Below, piece after piece: positions 16,532 through 25,754 of a stretch of 43,956 nt of DNA. The position numbers and the translations under genes are program-made. Location of the stretch: NCBI GenBank assembly GCA_017536405.1, contig JAFXHL010000008.1:1-43956 (forward strand). The letters are read 5' to 3'. Below the pieces are notes generated by a model, which saw only the letters and a program-made list of their open reading frames with translations, had not been told where the DNA came from and did not search any database. Origin of the DNA: Oscillospiraceae bacterium. Its GTDB lineage: Bacteria; Bacillota; Clostridia; Oscillospirales; Ruminococcaceae. Within the stretch, counting starts at the first letter, position 1; each line of letters starts with the position of its first letter.

Positions 16532-17500
16532 ATGGCTGAAAAGTTCAAAGTTTCACTTGCAAAAATTATCAGCGAATTCAATATGGAGGTTATATATACT
16601 CCTGCGCCTCCCGAAACACTTTTTATTGATGAAGCGGATGTTAACCGTCCCGGTCTTCAGCTTATGGGATTCTATGAGTATTTCAATCCCGAAAGAATCC
16701 AGATACTTGGTAAGATGGAATTTGCTTATCTTGCAACTGTTGATGAAGAAGTACGTCGCGAAAGAATAGAGCTTCTCGTTTCACAGAAACTTCCTGCTAT
16801 GGTTATAACAAGAGAACTTCCTTATTTTCCTGAAATGCTTGAAATAGCGGAAAAGTATCAGGTTCCTCTTTTGAGAAGTAAAGACAGCACATCAAACTTT
16901 ATGGCAAGCCTCATTGCATTTTTAAACCTCAATCTTGCGCCAAGAATTACACGTCATGGTGTTCTTATTGAAATCTATGGTGAAGGTGTTTTCATTACAG
17001 GCGAAAGTGGAGTAGGTAAATCCGAAACTGCTATCGAACTTGTAAAGCGTGGACATCGTCTTGTTGCCGATGACGCGGTAGAAATCAGAAAAGTTTCAAA
17101 TATAAGTCTCGTAGGTGCTTCGCCTGATAATATCCGTCACTTCCTTGAACTCAGAGGTATCGGCATTATCAACGCAAGAAGACTTTTCGGTATCGGTGCT
17201 GTTAAAGTTACAGAAAAAATCGACCTTGTTGTAACTCTCGAACCATGGGACAGCGAAAAGATTTACGACAGAATGGGAATGGTTGATGATTATACATCAA
17301 TTCTCGGCGTTAATATTCCTGCACTTACAATTCCTGTAAAGCCCGGTCGTAACCTCGCTGTTATTCTTGAAGTTGCCGCTATGAACAACAGACAGAAGAA
17401 GATGGGGTACAATGCCGCTCAGGACCTTATGGATAAACTGGGCCTTGATATGGATGACCGTCCCAAGCAGGGAACAGTAAAAGAATTTGATCTGTTCTAA
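16532..17500 (+). CDS. hprK: HPr kinase/phosphorylase
   Basis: HprK phosphorylates and dephosphorylates the regulatory serine of HPr (and of Crh), the signal for catabolite repression in Firmicutes. The 322-residue protein has an N-terminal MurF-like domain (1-130) and a C-terminal kinase domain with the P-loop GESGVGKS (157-164), H-R-L-V-A-D-D (175-181) and the family signature LELRGIGIIN. GGAGAG precedes the ATG. It heads a cell-wall and regulation cluster, with the PHP gene 24 bases downstream. A possible partner, the HPr-like protein at 35468, lies elsewhere in the window. Confidence 0.96.
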   Translation: MAEKFKVSLAKIISEFNMEVIYTPAPPETLFIDEADVNRPGLQLMGFYEYFNPERIQILGKMEFAYLATVDEEVRRERIELLVSQKLPAMVITRELPYFPEMLEIAEKYQVPLLRSKDSTSNFMASLIAFLNLNLAPRITRHGVLIEIYGEGVFITGESGVGKSETAIELVKRGHRLVADDAVEIRKVSNISLVGASPDNIRHFLELRGIGIINARRLFGIGAVKVTEKIDLVVTLEPWDSEKIYDRMGMVDDYTSILGVNIPALTIPVKPGRNLAVILEVAAMNNRQKKMGYNAAQDLMDKLGLDMDDRPKQGTVKEFDLF

Positions 17501-17524
17501 CAGAAAATTTTCGGAGGAAAACTG

Positions 17525-18253
17525 ATGCGAATAGAAGCAGATACACATACACATACCATTGCGTCAACACACGCATATTCTACCGTTCTTGAAATGGCTA
17601 AATCCGCCTCTGATGCAGGACTCAAAGCTATTGCTATAACCGACCATTCAACTGGCGGAAGTGATGCTCCTCATATATGGCATTTCCATAATCTTTCAAG
17701 AGCGATACCAAGAAAATTATTTGATGTCAATATGATTTTCGGCGTGGAATGTGATATTGTGGATTTTAACGGAAATCTTGCATTCGGGCCTTCAGAACTC
17801 GAAAGACTGGATTGGGTAGTAGCGTCAATTCATGGAAATTACAATATGGCAGGCGGAACTACTGACGATTACACAAACGCATATATTGGTGTTGCACAGA
17901 ATCCTTTTGTTGATGTTATCGGACACCCGATATATCCTGCATATAAACCCGATTACGAAAAAGTTATTCCTGTTTTTAAGGAATACGGCAAATTTGTCGA
18001 GATAAATGAAAGTGCTATACCAAGAAGTGTTAAAACCATAAACAATGTACTCGAACTTATCGGAGTGTGTAAAAAATACAGAGTTCCTGTAATTGTCAAC
18101 AGCGATGCTCATTTCTGTATGTCTGTCGGAAAGTTTGATAATGCAATCAAAATGCTCAAAGATAACAATTATCCCGAAGAACTGATTGTAAATACAAAAT
18201 GGGAAAATATCAAAGCACATATCGAAAGTAAAAAAGGAAAAATATTTGAATAG
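17525..18253 (+). CDS. PHP-domain phosphoesterase (YcdX-like)
   Basis: The 242-residue protein carries the four PHP metal motifs: DTHTHT near residue 7, AITDHS near 38, VASIHGN near 100 with GHPIYP, and NSDAHF near the C-terminus. It resembles YcdX-type phosphatases acting on small phosphorylated molecules. The exact substrate is not known. GGAGG precedes the ATG, and the gene is cotranscribed with hprK; a PHP gene next to hprK and murB is a frequent arrangement in Clostridia as I recall. Confidence 0.88.
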   Translation: MRIEADTHTHTIASTHAYSTVLEMAKSASDAGLKAIAITDHSTGGSDAPHIWHFHNLSRAIPRKLFDVNMIFGVECDIVDFNGNLAFGPSELERLDWVVASIHGNYNMAGGTTDDYTNAYIGVAQNPFVDVIGHPIYPAYKPDYEKVIPVFKEYGKFVEINESAIPRSVKTINNVLELIGVCKKYRVPVIVNSDAHFCMSVGKFDNAIKMLKDNNYPEELIVNTKWENIKAHIESKKGKIFE

Positions 18254-18309
18254 AATTTTATTGTCTTTCATAAATATTTAAAATAACATTCAGCAAAGGG
18301 GCTGATTAT

Positions 18310-19218
18310 ACGGAAAGAATTGCTGAAACGGCTGAAAAATTCGGATGTAAATTCTATTACAACGAATCTCTTAAAAAATATAATACATTCCGCATAGGCG
18401 GAAATTGCAGACTTCTTGTGAAGATAAACTCAGTTGAATCATGTATTGCTGTAAGAAAAGAATGTAAAGAAAACAATATTCCTTATGTTGTTATAGGGAA
18501 TGGTTCAAATCTTATAATTGATGATAACGGATTTAATGGAGTGGTTATTCTCATAGGGAATGATTTTTCTGAGATTTCATCTTTGTCTGAAACGGAAATA
18601 TATTGTCAGTCGGGTGCGCTTTTGTCATCTTTCTGTGTTTTTGCGAGAGAAAATTCACTCTCAGGGGCAGAATTTGCTTATGGAATTCCCGGAAGCGTAG
18701 GTGGCGCAGTTTATATGAATGCCGGTGCTTACGGCGGAGAAATAAAGGATATTATTTCTTATTGCGATGTTATTGATGAAAATAACGAAGTAAAACGACT
18801 CACACCCTATGAACTTGGTCTTTCTTATAGACATAGTTCAATCATGGGAACGGAAAAAATCATAGTAGGTGCTGCTTTTTCTCTTAAAAAGGGAGATAAG
18901 TCAGAAATAAAATCTGCTATGGATGATTTTATGAACAGAAGAAAAACAAAACAGCCACTTGAATACGGCAGTGCAGGCAGCACTTTTAAACGTCCCGAAG
19001 GAAGTTATGCGTCGCTTCTTATAGATGAATGTGGTTTAAAAGGTTATTCTGTTGGTGGAGCGCAGGTTTCTGAAAAACACGCGGGTTTTGTAATAAACAA
19101 AGATAATGCTACTTTTTCTGATGTTATGTCAGTGATAGAAGATGTCAGAAGAATAGTCAAAGAAAAAACAGGTTATGTTCTTGAGTGCGAACCTGTTATC
19201 ATATCGGATAAAATATAA
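18310..19218 (+). CDS. murB: UDP-N-acetylenolpyruvoylglucosamine reductase, probable ACG start
   Basis: MurB reduces UDP-GlcNAc-enolpyruvate to UDP-MurNAc with NADPH and FAD in peptidoglycan synthesis. Motifs visible are KKYNTFRIGGN (FAD-domain start), IGNGSNL, GIPGSVGGAVYMNAGAYGGE, the catalytic YGSAGSTFKRPEG and the C-terminal KHAGFVIN. The only canonical start in frame, GTG at 18418, would delete the essential NTFRIGG region. The open frame continues upstream without ATG, GTG or TTG to AAAGGGG at 18295-18301. ACG at 18310 lies 8 bases after it and gives (M)ERIAETAEKFGCKFYYNESLKK, a normal MurB N-terminus of 302 residues in total. So the start is either a very rare ACG or a mutated or misread ATG. 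Confidence 0.9.
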   Translation, partial: TERIAETAEKFGCKFYYNESLKKYNTFRIGGNCRLLVKINSVESCIAVRKECKENNIPYVVIGNGSNLIIDDNGFNGVVILIGNDFSEISSLSETEIYCQSGALLSSFCVFARENSLSGAEFAYGIPGSVGGAVYMNAGAYGGEIKDIISYCDVIDENNEVKRLTPYELGLSYRHSSIMGTEKIIVGAAFSLKKGDKSEIKSAMDDFMNRRKTKQPLEYGSAGSTFKRPEGSYASLLIDECGLKGYSVGGAQVSEKHAGFVINKDNATFSDVMSVIEDVRRIVKEKTGYVLECEPVIISDKI

Positions 19219-19236
19219 ATAGACGGAGGGTTATTT

Positions 19237-20118
19237 ATGCAGTTTGTAATCGTAACAGGTCTTTCAGGTTCGGGCAAGTCTCTTGCGGTTAATGCACTTG
19301 AAGATATAGGATTTTATTGTATAGATAATATGCCTCCTCAACTTATTTCAAAATTTGCGGAAATAAGCACACAGTCTGATGTAAAGATAGACAGAGTTGC
19401 AATTGTTGCGGATATAAGAGGGGGAGAACTTTTTCTCTCTATCGCCGACACGATTCACGAACTCAAGGAACAGGGACTTGATGTAAAAATCCTGTTTATT
19501 GATGCTGCGGATGAAGTTATTACAAAGAGATATAAAGAAACAAGAAGAAAACATCCTCTTGACGAAGCTGCGCGTGGTAGCATACAGAATGCCATTGAAA
19601 CAGAAAGAGATATTTTGCATTCGGTAAGGGCAAATGCGGATTATTATATAGATACCTCTTTTCTTTCGACTTCTCAGCTCAAAGAACAGATAAATGGTAT
19701 TTTTCTTGATAACCCCGATGATTCTATGCTTATAAAGGTTATGTCATTTGGTTTCAAATATGGTTCACCGAATGAAGCAGACCTTCTTTTTGATGTAAGA
19801 TGTTTACCTAATCCTTTCTATATTCCCGAACTCAAACATCACACGGGACAAGATAATGAAGTAAGCGATTATGTTATGAGTTTCAAACAGTCGGAGGAAC
19901 TTCTTTCAAAACTTAAGGACCTTATAGATTATCTTATCCCTCTTTACATAAGTGAAGGAAAAAGTCAGCTTGTAATAGCATTCGGTTGCACAGGCGGTAA
20001 GCATCGTTCTGTTACGTTTGCTGAAAAGATGTATAAACATATACTTGAAAATCATTTTAAGGTAAGAATTGCACACAGGGATATTTCCAAAGACAGATAT
20101 CCCGCACCGAAAAATTAA
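19237..20118 (+). CDS. rapZ: RNase adapter RapZ / nucleotide-binding protein
   Basis: The 293-residue protein has the P-loop GLSGSGKS (8-15), the family pattern DNMPPQL and a C-terminal domain with FGCTGGKHRSVT. In E. coli RapZ binds a small RNA and controls glucosamine-6-phosphate synthase; the Bacillus homologue YvcJ has GTPase activity and a less clear role. GGAGG precedes the ATG. It follows murB by 18 bases, as is common in Firmicutes, but the usual next genes yvcK and whiA are absent here. Confidence 0.93.
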   Translation: MQFVIVTGLSGSGKSLAVNALEDIGFYCIDNMPPQLISKFAEISTQSDVKIDRVAIVADIRGGELFLSIADTIHELKEQGLDVKILFIDAADEVITKRYKETRRKHPLDEAARGSIQNAIETERDILHSVRANADYYIDTSFLSTSQLKEQINGIFLDNPDDSMLIKVMSFGFKYGSPNEADLLFDVRCLPNPFYIPELKHHTGQDNEVSDYVMSFKQSEELLSKLKDLIDYLIPLYISEGKSQLVIAFGCTGGKHRSVTFAEKMYKHILENHFKVRIAHRDISKDRYPAPKN

Positions 20119-20137
20119 ATCGACAGGAGAAATTAGT

Positions 20138-21304
20138 TTGGAAATTTGTGGTATCCTTGCAGAATACAATCCTTTTCATAACGGACATAAATACCAGATT
20201 GACATGTTAAGAAAAGCAGGCATAACACATATCGTTGCTTTTATGTCGGGAAATTTTGTCCAGCGTGGAGATATAGCAATCACCGATAAATTTACAAGGG
20301 CAAAATATGCCGTTCAGAACGGTGTCGACCTTGTCATCGAAATGCCTACACTTTATACCGTCGCTTCTGCACATTTCTATGCAAGGGCGGCGTATTCTCT
20401 TATGGAGGGGTTGGGGTGTCTCGACAGTGTCTCATTCGGATGCGAAACAAGCGATATGGAAATTCTTAATAAAGCGGCAAGTTTTTCCGAAGAAATAAAC
20501 GAAAGCACAGAAATAAAAGAAAAAATGAGCGAAGGAATGAGCTATCCTGCGGCTATGGAAAGTCTTGCGGATGATGATATCAGTGTTGCTTTTTCTTCAC
20601 CTAACAATATTCTTACGGTTGAGTATATCAGACAAATCAATGAAAGGAATCTTCCTTATCATATTTATCCGTTAAAAAGATTGGGACCCGAACACGACAG
20701 TGATGATATTGTAGGAAATATAGCAAGTGCATCACATATAAGAGAACTTATGCGAAAAGGCGAAGAATATTCGGATTTTGTACCTTATGACAGTATTCCT
20801 TTCGAAAACATCGATTTTAAGGTTTTAGAAACTATTACTTTTTATAAACTGAGAACAATGAAACTTTCAGAACTCGCGCTTCTTCCCGAAACTTCACCTG
20901 AACTTGCATCAAGATTTTATAATGCGATAAGAGAATCTTCTTCGCTTGATGAATTTCTTGTAAAGGTTAAGACAAAGAGATTCCCTCAAGCAAGGATAAG
21001 AAGAACTATATACAGCGCGATATTAGGACTCAATAAAGCCGATTACCTTTATGACCCTCCTTATATCCGTGTTCTTGCGCTTAATCAAAGGGGCGCGGAA
21101 GTTTTAAAAAAAGCCAAAACAACTACCAGACTTCCTATATCAACATCTGTCGCAGACCTTATGAGCAGGGGCGGTATATGCGAAAGATTTGTCAATATGG
21201 AATGTAATGTAACAGATGTATATAATATCCTTAAAGGCAATAAAATGTATAAGTCTGATATGTCGGCGAAAATAGAAATTATGGAGACTGATGATGAATT
21301 TTAA
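20138..21304 (+). CDS. tmcAL: tRNA(Met) cytidine acetate ligase
   Basis: TmcAL uses ATP and acetate to make N4-acetylcytidine at the wobble base of elongator tRNA-Met. The 388-residue protein begins MEICGILAEYNPFHNGHKYQ, with the nucleotidyltransferase HNGH motif, then SGNFVQRGDIA and a C-terminal helical part with KRFPQARIRRTI. TTG at 20138 is chosen because AGGAGA lies 7 bases upstream and homologues start here. A reading from 20069 would overlap rapZ by 50 bases and add 23 residues unlike the family. Confidence 0.93.
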   Translation: MEICGILAEYNPFHNGHKYQIDMLRKAGITHIVAFMSGNFVQRGDIAITDKFTRAKYAVQNGVDLVIEMPTLYTVASAHFYARAAYSLMEGLGCLDSVSFGCETSDMEILNKAASFSEEINESTEIKEKMSEGMSYPAAMESLADDDISVAFSSPNNILTVEYIRQINERNLPYHIYPLKRLGPEHDSDDIVGNIASASHIRELMRKGEEYSDFVPYDSIPFENIDFKVLETITFYKLRTMKLSELALLPETSPELASRFYNAIRESSSLDEFLVKVKTKRFPQARIRRTIYSAILGLNKADYLYDPPYIRVLALNQRGAEVLKKAKTTTRLPISTSVADLMSRGGICERFVNMECNVTDVYNILKGNKMYKSDMSAKIEIMETDDEF

Positions 21305-21935
21305 AGGCTTGATTTTTGACCTTGACGGAACACTTATAGATTCAATGAATGTATGGACAGAGATAGATGCTGAATTTCTGAAAGAATATAACATTGATAT
21401 GCCCGTTGATTTTTATGAGGATATCAAAGACCTTAGTTTTGCGGATACGGCAATCTATTTTTCTGAAACATTGGGAATTCCTATGAATCCTAAAGATATT
21501 ATGGATAAATTCAATGCTATGGCAAGGGAAAAATATGAAAAGATTGTTCCTTTGAAAAAAGGCGTTTATGAATTTATTAGTCAGGAAAAGAAAAAGGGAA
21601 CGAAACTCTGTGTTGCAACAGCAAATAATAAGGAACTTACAATTCTCGCTTTGAAAAGGCTTGGAATATATGATTCTATGGAGTTTATACTTACCTGCGA
21701 TGAAATATGTTCAGGAAAAGGAACACCTGATATCTATATAAAATGTGCTGAAAAAATGGGGTTTGAAATTTCAGAAACAGCTGTTTTTGAAGATATTTTA
21801 AGAGGGGTTCTTTCGGCGAAATCAGCGGGATTTTATGTTGTTGCAGTAAAAGAAGAAACTGCTTTTGATGACATTGATGAGATAAAGAAAAACTCTGATA
21901 TGTTTATTGAGGATTATACCTGTCTTATCAATTAA
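21294..21935 (+). CDS. HAD-superfamily phosphatase (beta-phosphoglucomutase-like subclass)
   Basis: The 213-residue protein begins MNFKGLIFDLDGTLIDSM, the DxDGT nucleophile motif of HAD hydrolases. It then has a helical cap, KLCVATANN (motif II), KCAEKMG and VFEDILRGVLSAKSAG (motif IV). Such enzymes dephosphorylate or isomerise sugar phosphates; the substrate is unknown. The start overlaps the end of tmcAL by 11 bases. ATG at 21291 and 21294 are both possible; 21294 lies at better distance from GGAG at 21283. Confidence 0.88.
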   Translation: MNFKGLIFDLDGTLIDSMNVWTEIDAEFLKEYNIDMPVDFYEDIKDLSFADTAIYFSETLGIPMNPKDIMDKFNAMAREKYEKIVPLKKGVYEFISQEKKKGTKLCVATANNKELTILALKRLGIYDSMEFILTCDEICSGKGTPDIYIKCAEKMGFEISETAVFEDILRGVLSAKSAGFYVVAVKEETAFDDIDEIKKNSDMFIEDYTCLIN

Positions 21936-21947
21936 TGAGGTGATATT

Positions 21948-23009
21948 TTGGCAGAAAAAGTACTTGTCGGAATGAGTGGAGGGGTTGACAGCAGTGTCTG
22001 TGCCCTTCTTCTGAAAGAAAAAGGATATGATGTAACAGGAGTTACGCTTTTTCTCAGAAATAAATTGAATACAGATACAAATACATCATGCGGTTCACAG
22101 TCTGATGTTGATGATGCAAAGGCGATTTGTGAAAAACTTGGTATCGGGCATATTACAATGGATATGAGCGAACTTTTCGACGAAAAGGTCATTGACGATT
22201 TTGTAAATACCTATATTTCGGGAAAAACTCCGAATCCTTGCATTGAATGTAACAGACATATAAAATTTGATAAAATGCTTGAAAAAGCGACAGAACTTGG
22301 ATACGATTATATCGCAACAGGTCATTACGCGACTATTATAAAACTCCCTGACGGAAGATATACAATAAAAAAACCCGTTGATGTTTCAAAAGACCAGACC
22401 TATGTTCTTTACAGACTTACTCAGGAACAACTGAAACATACTCTTTTTCCACTTTCTGAATATACAAAACCTGAAATCAGAGAAATTGCAGAAAAGGCAG
22501 GGCTTATCAATTCAAGAAAACCCGATAGTCAAGATATATGTTTTGTTCCCGATGGCGATTATGCAAAGTTTATTGAAGAATATTCGGGATATAAATCAGT
22601 AGAAGGCGATTATATCGACATAAACGGGAATGTTATCGGAAAGCATAGTGGTATGATTCATTATACAGTAGGTCAGAGAAAAGGCCTCGGTGTTACATTC
22701 GGTAAACCTATGTTCGTAAAGTCAATAAACGCCGAAAATAATACAGTTACGCTTTGTGAAGATAAAGACCTTTACACATCAGAACTCCTTGCAAACGACC
22801 TCAATTTCATGTCTGTTGAAGAAGTTTGCGATACTATGAAGATTATGGCTAAAACAAGATATTCTCAGAAAGAACAGCCCGCAACGCTTGAAGTTTCGGA
22901 TGGTATTGCAAAGGTAGTGTTTGATAATCCACAAAGAGCATTTACCAAAGGACAATCCGTCGTTTTCTATGATGGTGATATGGTTATAGGTGGCGGAAAA
23001 ATTATTTGA
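21948..23009 (+). CDS. mnmA: tRNA-specific 2-thiouridylase
   Basis: MnmA thiolates the wobble uridine (position 34) of tRNA-Lys, -Glu and -Gln. The 353-residue protein has the PP-loop SGGVDSS (10-16), the catalytic cysteine in NPCIECN (Cys98, with Cys101) and the second cysteine in DICFV (Cys198), then C-terminal barrel domains with HYTVGQRKGLGV. The start is TTG behind GAGGTGAT. A substrate tRNA, tRNA-Gln(TTG), is encoded 2.8 kb downstream. Twelve bases separate it from the HAD gene. Confidence 0.96.
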   Translation: MAEKVLVGMSGGVDSSVCALLLKEKGYDVTGVTLFLRNKLNTDTNTSCGSQSDVDDAKAICEKLGIGHITMDMSELFDEKVIDDFVNTYISGKTPNPCIECNRHIKFDKMLEKATELGYDYIATGHYATIIKLPDGRYTIKKPVDVSKDQTYVLYRLTQEQLKHTLFPLSEYTKPEIREIAEKAGLINSRKPDSQDICFVPDGDYAKFIEEYSGYKSVEGDYIDINGNVIGKHSGMIHYTVGQRKGLGVTFGKPMFVKSINAENNTVTLCEDKDLYTSELLANDLNFMSVEEVCDTMKIMAKTRYSQKEQPATLEVSDGIAKVVFDNPQRAFTKGQSVVFYDGDMVIGGGKII

Positions 23010-23024
23010 CAGGGGATTTTTATT

Positions 23025-23657
23025 ATGGCTTTTGACTTTAAAAAAGAATATAAAGAATTCTATATGCCAAAAAATAAGCCTCAGATTGTAAGTGTTCCCA
23101 AGGCGAATTATATCGCTGTAAGAGGAAAAGGAAATCCTAACGAAGAGGGCGGAGCGTATCAGAAGGCAATCGGTGTTTTATATGCTGTTGCATATACTCT
23201 TAAGATGAGTTATAAAACGGATTACAGAATAGAAGGCTTTTTTGAATATGTAGTTCCTCCGCTTGAAGGTTTCTGGTGGCAGGATGGCATTGATGGTGTG
23301 GATTATACCGATAAATCAACTTTTAACTGGATTTCTGTAATAAGATTACCAGATTTTATAACAGAAAAAGATTTCAAATGGGCAGTTGAAACGGCAACCA
23401 AAAAGAAAAAACTTGATTGTTCATCCGCTGAATTTATAACCATAGATGAAGGACTTTGTGTTCAGATTATGCATACAGGTCCTTTTGATAACGAACCCGA
23501 AACTGTTGCTATAATGGATGGATTTCTCGAAGAAAATGGATATGTAAATGATTTTTCAAAGTCCCGTCTTCATCACGAAATATATCTTTCTGATGCAAGA
23601 AAAGTAGAACCTGAAAAATGGAAAACAGTAATAAGACATCCTATAAGAAAGGTTTAG
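23025..23657 (+). CDS. GyrI-like small-molecule-binding domain protein
   Basis: The 210-residue protein has the GyrI-like pattern near the N-terminus (PKANYIAVRGKGNPNEEGGAY), PPLEGFWW in the middle and HHEIYLSDARKVEPEKW at the C-terminus. There is no DNA-binding domain, so it is a stand-alone effector-binding-type protein. In some relatives this fold hydrolyses cyclopropanoids or binds drugs; function here is not established. It starts 15 bases after mnmA with AGGGG upstream. Confidence 0.85.
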   Translation: MAFDFKKEYKEFYMPKNKPQIVSVPKANYIAVRGKGNPNEEGGAYQKAIGVLYAVAYTLKMSYKTDYRIEGFFEYVVPPLEGFWWQDGIDGVDYTDKSTFNWISVIRLPDFITEKDFKWAVETATKKKKLDCSSAEFITIDEGLCVQIMHTGPFDNEPETVAIMDGFLEENGYVNDFSKSRLHHEIYLSDARKVEPEKWKTVIRHPIRKV

Positions 23658-23667
23658 GACGAACTTT

Positions 23668-24108
23668 ATGGAAATAAGAAAAATGGAGATTTCTGATTAT
23701 AAATCAGTTTATAACCTCTGGCTTTCCTGTAAAGGTATGGGGCTTAATGATGTGGATGATTCAGAAAAGGGAATAAGCAGATTTCTTGAAAGAAATCCCG
23801 AAACCTGTTTTGTTGCCGTAGATAACGATGAAATTATCGGTGTTATTTTGTGTGGAAATGATGGCAGACGCGGATATATTTATCATACAGCCGTAAAGCC
23901 ATCCGAAAGAAATAACGGAATAGGAACAAAACTTGTTGACAGGGCTATGAAAGCATTTGAAGATATCGGAATAACCAAGGTTGCCCTCGTTGTTTTTGAA
24001 AAGAATGAAACAGGAAATGCATTTTGGGAAAAGAAAGGTTTTACATCGCGCCAAGACCTTGTTTATCGCAATAAACAGATAACTGAAATGATAAGAATTG
24101 ATACATAA
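23668..24108 (+). CDS. GNAT-family N-acetyltransferase
   Basis: The 146-residue protein has the GNAT fold: MEIRKMEISDYKSVYNLW at the start, the acetyl-CoA loop VKPSERNNGIGTKLVDRAM in the middle and NETGNAFWEKKGF near the end. The substrate cannot be told. It starts 10 bases after the GyrI-like gene and is the last gene before the ROK promoter. Confidence 0.88.
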   Translation: MEIRKMEISDYKSVYNLWLSCKGMGLNDVDDSEKGISRFLERNPETCFVAVDNDEIIGVILCGNDGRRGYIYHTAVKPSERNNGIGTKLVDRAMKAFEDIGITKVALVVFEKNETGNAFWEKKGFTSRQDLVYRNKQITEMIRIDT

Positions 24109-24111
24109 TTA

Positions 24112-24140
24112 TTGACTTTATACCTTTTATATGGTAAAAT
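24112..24140 (+). promoter_or_regulatory. Promoter of the ROK kinase gene
   Basis: TTGACT (24112-24117) and TAAAAT (24135-24140) are 17 bases apart, 34 bases before the TTG start of the kinase gene. Confidence 0.75.
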
Positions 24141-24173
24141 TATTGAAGTCAATTATTTTAGGAGGGATTTCAT

Positions 24174-25133
24174 TTGAAATACTATATCGGAATAGACCTC
24201 GGTGGAACAAACATCAAAGCAGGGGTTGTAAATGAAAATTTTGAAATCGTTGCAAAAACAAGTGTAAAGACAAATTGTCCCAGACCTTCTGAAGAAATTA
24301 TGGATGATATGGCAAAAGTATCTCTCATGGCTGTTGAACAGGCAGGTCTTACAATGAATGATATCGAATGGGTCGGTGTAGGCACACCCGGCATTGCAAA
24401 CAGTTCAACAGGTATCGTTGAATATTCATGCAACCTTGATTTCCACGATGTTCCTATGGCAGATTATCTCTCTGAAAAACTCGGTAAGCCTGTTTTTGTA
24501 GATAACGACGCTAATGCTGCTGCTTACGGCGAATTTGTAGCAGGCGCTGCAAAGGGTGCTAATAATGCTGTTGCTGTTACACTCGGAACAGGAGTAGGCG
24601 GCGGAATTATCATTGACGGAAAAATCTATTCAGGTTCTAATTTCGCCGGTGCGGAACTCGGACATGAAGTTATCGTTGTTGACGGCGCACAGTGCTCTTG
24701 CGGAAGAAAGGGCTGCTTCGAAGCTTATTCATCAGCATCAGGACTTATCCGTATGACAAAAGAAGCTATGGAAGAAGATAAGGATTCTATTATGTGGCCT
24801 ATGTCTGAAGAAGACGGACACGTTTCAGGAAGACTTGCTTTCAACGCTATGCGTAAGGGCGACGCTTCTGCAAAGAAGGTTGTTGACAAATACATAAAGC
24901 ATCTCGCAGCAGGTGTTACAAATATCATAAATACTTTCCAGCCTGACATTCTTTGTCTTGGCGGAGGAGTATGTAACGAAGGCGATCCTCTTATAGTTCC
25001 TCTCAAAGAACTCGTAAAGCAGGAAGTATATTCAAAAAATTCCAAGAAGAATACCGAAATTGTTATTGCTAAACTTGGCAACGACGCAGGCCTTATCGGT
25101 GCGGCATTCCTTGGAAAAGCAAATGCAAAGTAA
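24174..25133 (+). CDS. ROK-family glucokinase
   Basis: The 319-residue protein phosphorylates glucose or a related sugar with ATP. It starts MKYYIGIDLGGTNIKAG (ATP phosphate motif), then has DNDANAAAYGE (catalytic Asp), TLGTGVGGGIIIDG, the ROK signature around GAELGHEV and the zinc motif CSCGRKGC (cysteines near 178-184). The length and motif set fit Firmicutes GlcK. TTG is the start, behind GGAGGG. It is the first gene after its own promoter. Glucose is the likeliest substrate but N-acetyl sugars cannot be excluded. Confidence 0.92.
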   Translation: MKYYIGIDLGGTNIKAGVVNENFEIVAKTSVKTNCPRPSEEIMDDMAKVSLMAVEQAGLTMNDIEWVGVGTPGIANSSTGIVEYSCNLDFHDVPMADYLSEKLGKPVFVDNDANAAAYGEFVAGAAKGANNAVAVTLGTGVGGGIIIDGKIYSGSNFAGAELGHEVIVVDGAQCSCGRKGCFEAYSSASGLIRMTKEAMEEDKDSIMWPMSEEDGHVSGRLAFNAMRKGDASAKKVVDKYIKHLAAGVTNIINTFQPDILCLGGGVCNEGDPLIVPLKELVKQEVYSKNSKKNTEIVIAKLGNDAGLIGAAFLGKANAK

Positions 25134-25144
25134 GGTAAACTGAT

Positions 25145-25750
25145 ATGTCAAAAAAAGACAGAAACGCTACCAAAGCTAAAAGAATGGAAGAAAAAAAGAA
25201 GATAAAATTAGAAAAGAAACGCGAAAAACTCAATGTTTTAAAGGTTTTCGGAATATGTCTTTGTTTCTTTGCTATAATTCTTCTTGTAGGAATTCTTTAT
25301 ATAACAGCAGATTACAGAGCGCAGAAATCCGCTGTTGATAAGTATTTTTCTGCCGTTCAGAATATGGATTATGATTCGCTTTCCGAAGTAGTTTATCCTC
25401 CTTATATTGAAAAATTTGATGAGTATAAGGATGATGATAATTTCAAGGATTTTTATATGAATTATCTTTATGGATACCTTGGAAATGATTATGAAGAAGG
25501 CTTTAAACTTAAATATAAGGTGAAAACGAGATATGCTTACTCTGATATGCTGATGAAGTTCTATAAGATCAGCGCAGAGGGAATTCTTATGGATGTTGAC
25601 ATAACTTTATATGACTCATATAAGTCGGAAAAAAGTCAGACTTCTGTATCTCTTGCAAAATACGAAGGCAAATGGTATGTAGTAACAAGCGATATCGAAG
25701 CAACAGATATTTATTATGAAGACATCGCGAATAAGTATAAAAACTCATAA
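25145..25750 (+). CDS. Single-pass membrane-anchored protein, unknown
   Basis: The 201-residue protein has a very basic N-terminus (1-31, mostly K, R, E), one membrane helix (about 32-53) and an extracytoplasmic domain of about 145 residues rich in Tyr, Asp and Lys (VDKYFSAVQNMDYDSLSEVV). The domain looks like an NTF2-like or lumazine-binding-like fold, but I cannot name a family. It lies 11 bases after the ROK kinase gene and is probably cotranscribed. Confidence 0.65.
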   Translation: MSKKDRNATKAKRMEEKKKIKLEKKREKLNVLKVFGICLCFFAIILLVGILYITADYRAQKSAVDKYFSAVQNMDYDSLSEVVYPPYIEKFDEYKDDDNFKDFYMNYLYGYLGNDYEEGFKLKYKVKTRYAYSDMLMKFYKISAEGILMDVDITLYDSYKSEKSQTSVSLAKYEGKWYVVTSDIEATDIYYEDIANKYKNS

Positions 25751-25754
25751 AATA

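Noticed and set aside
18309-18330. ATA at 18309 in the neighbouring frame as start of murB
   Set aside because: That frame does not contain the NTFRIGG motif and would need a frameshift; the ACG frame gives a normal MurB N-terminus directly.
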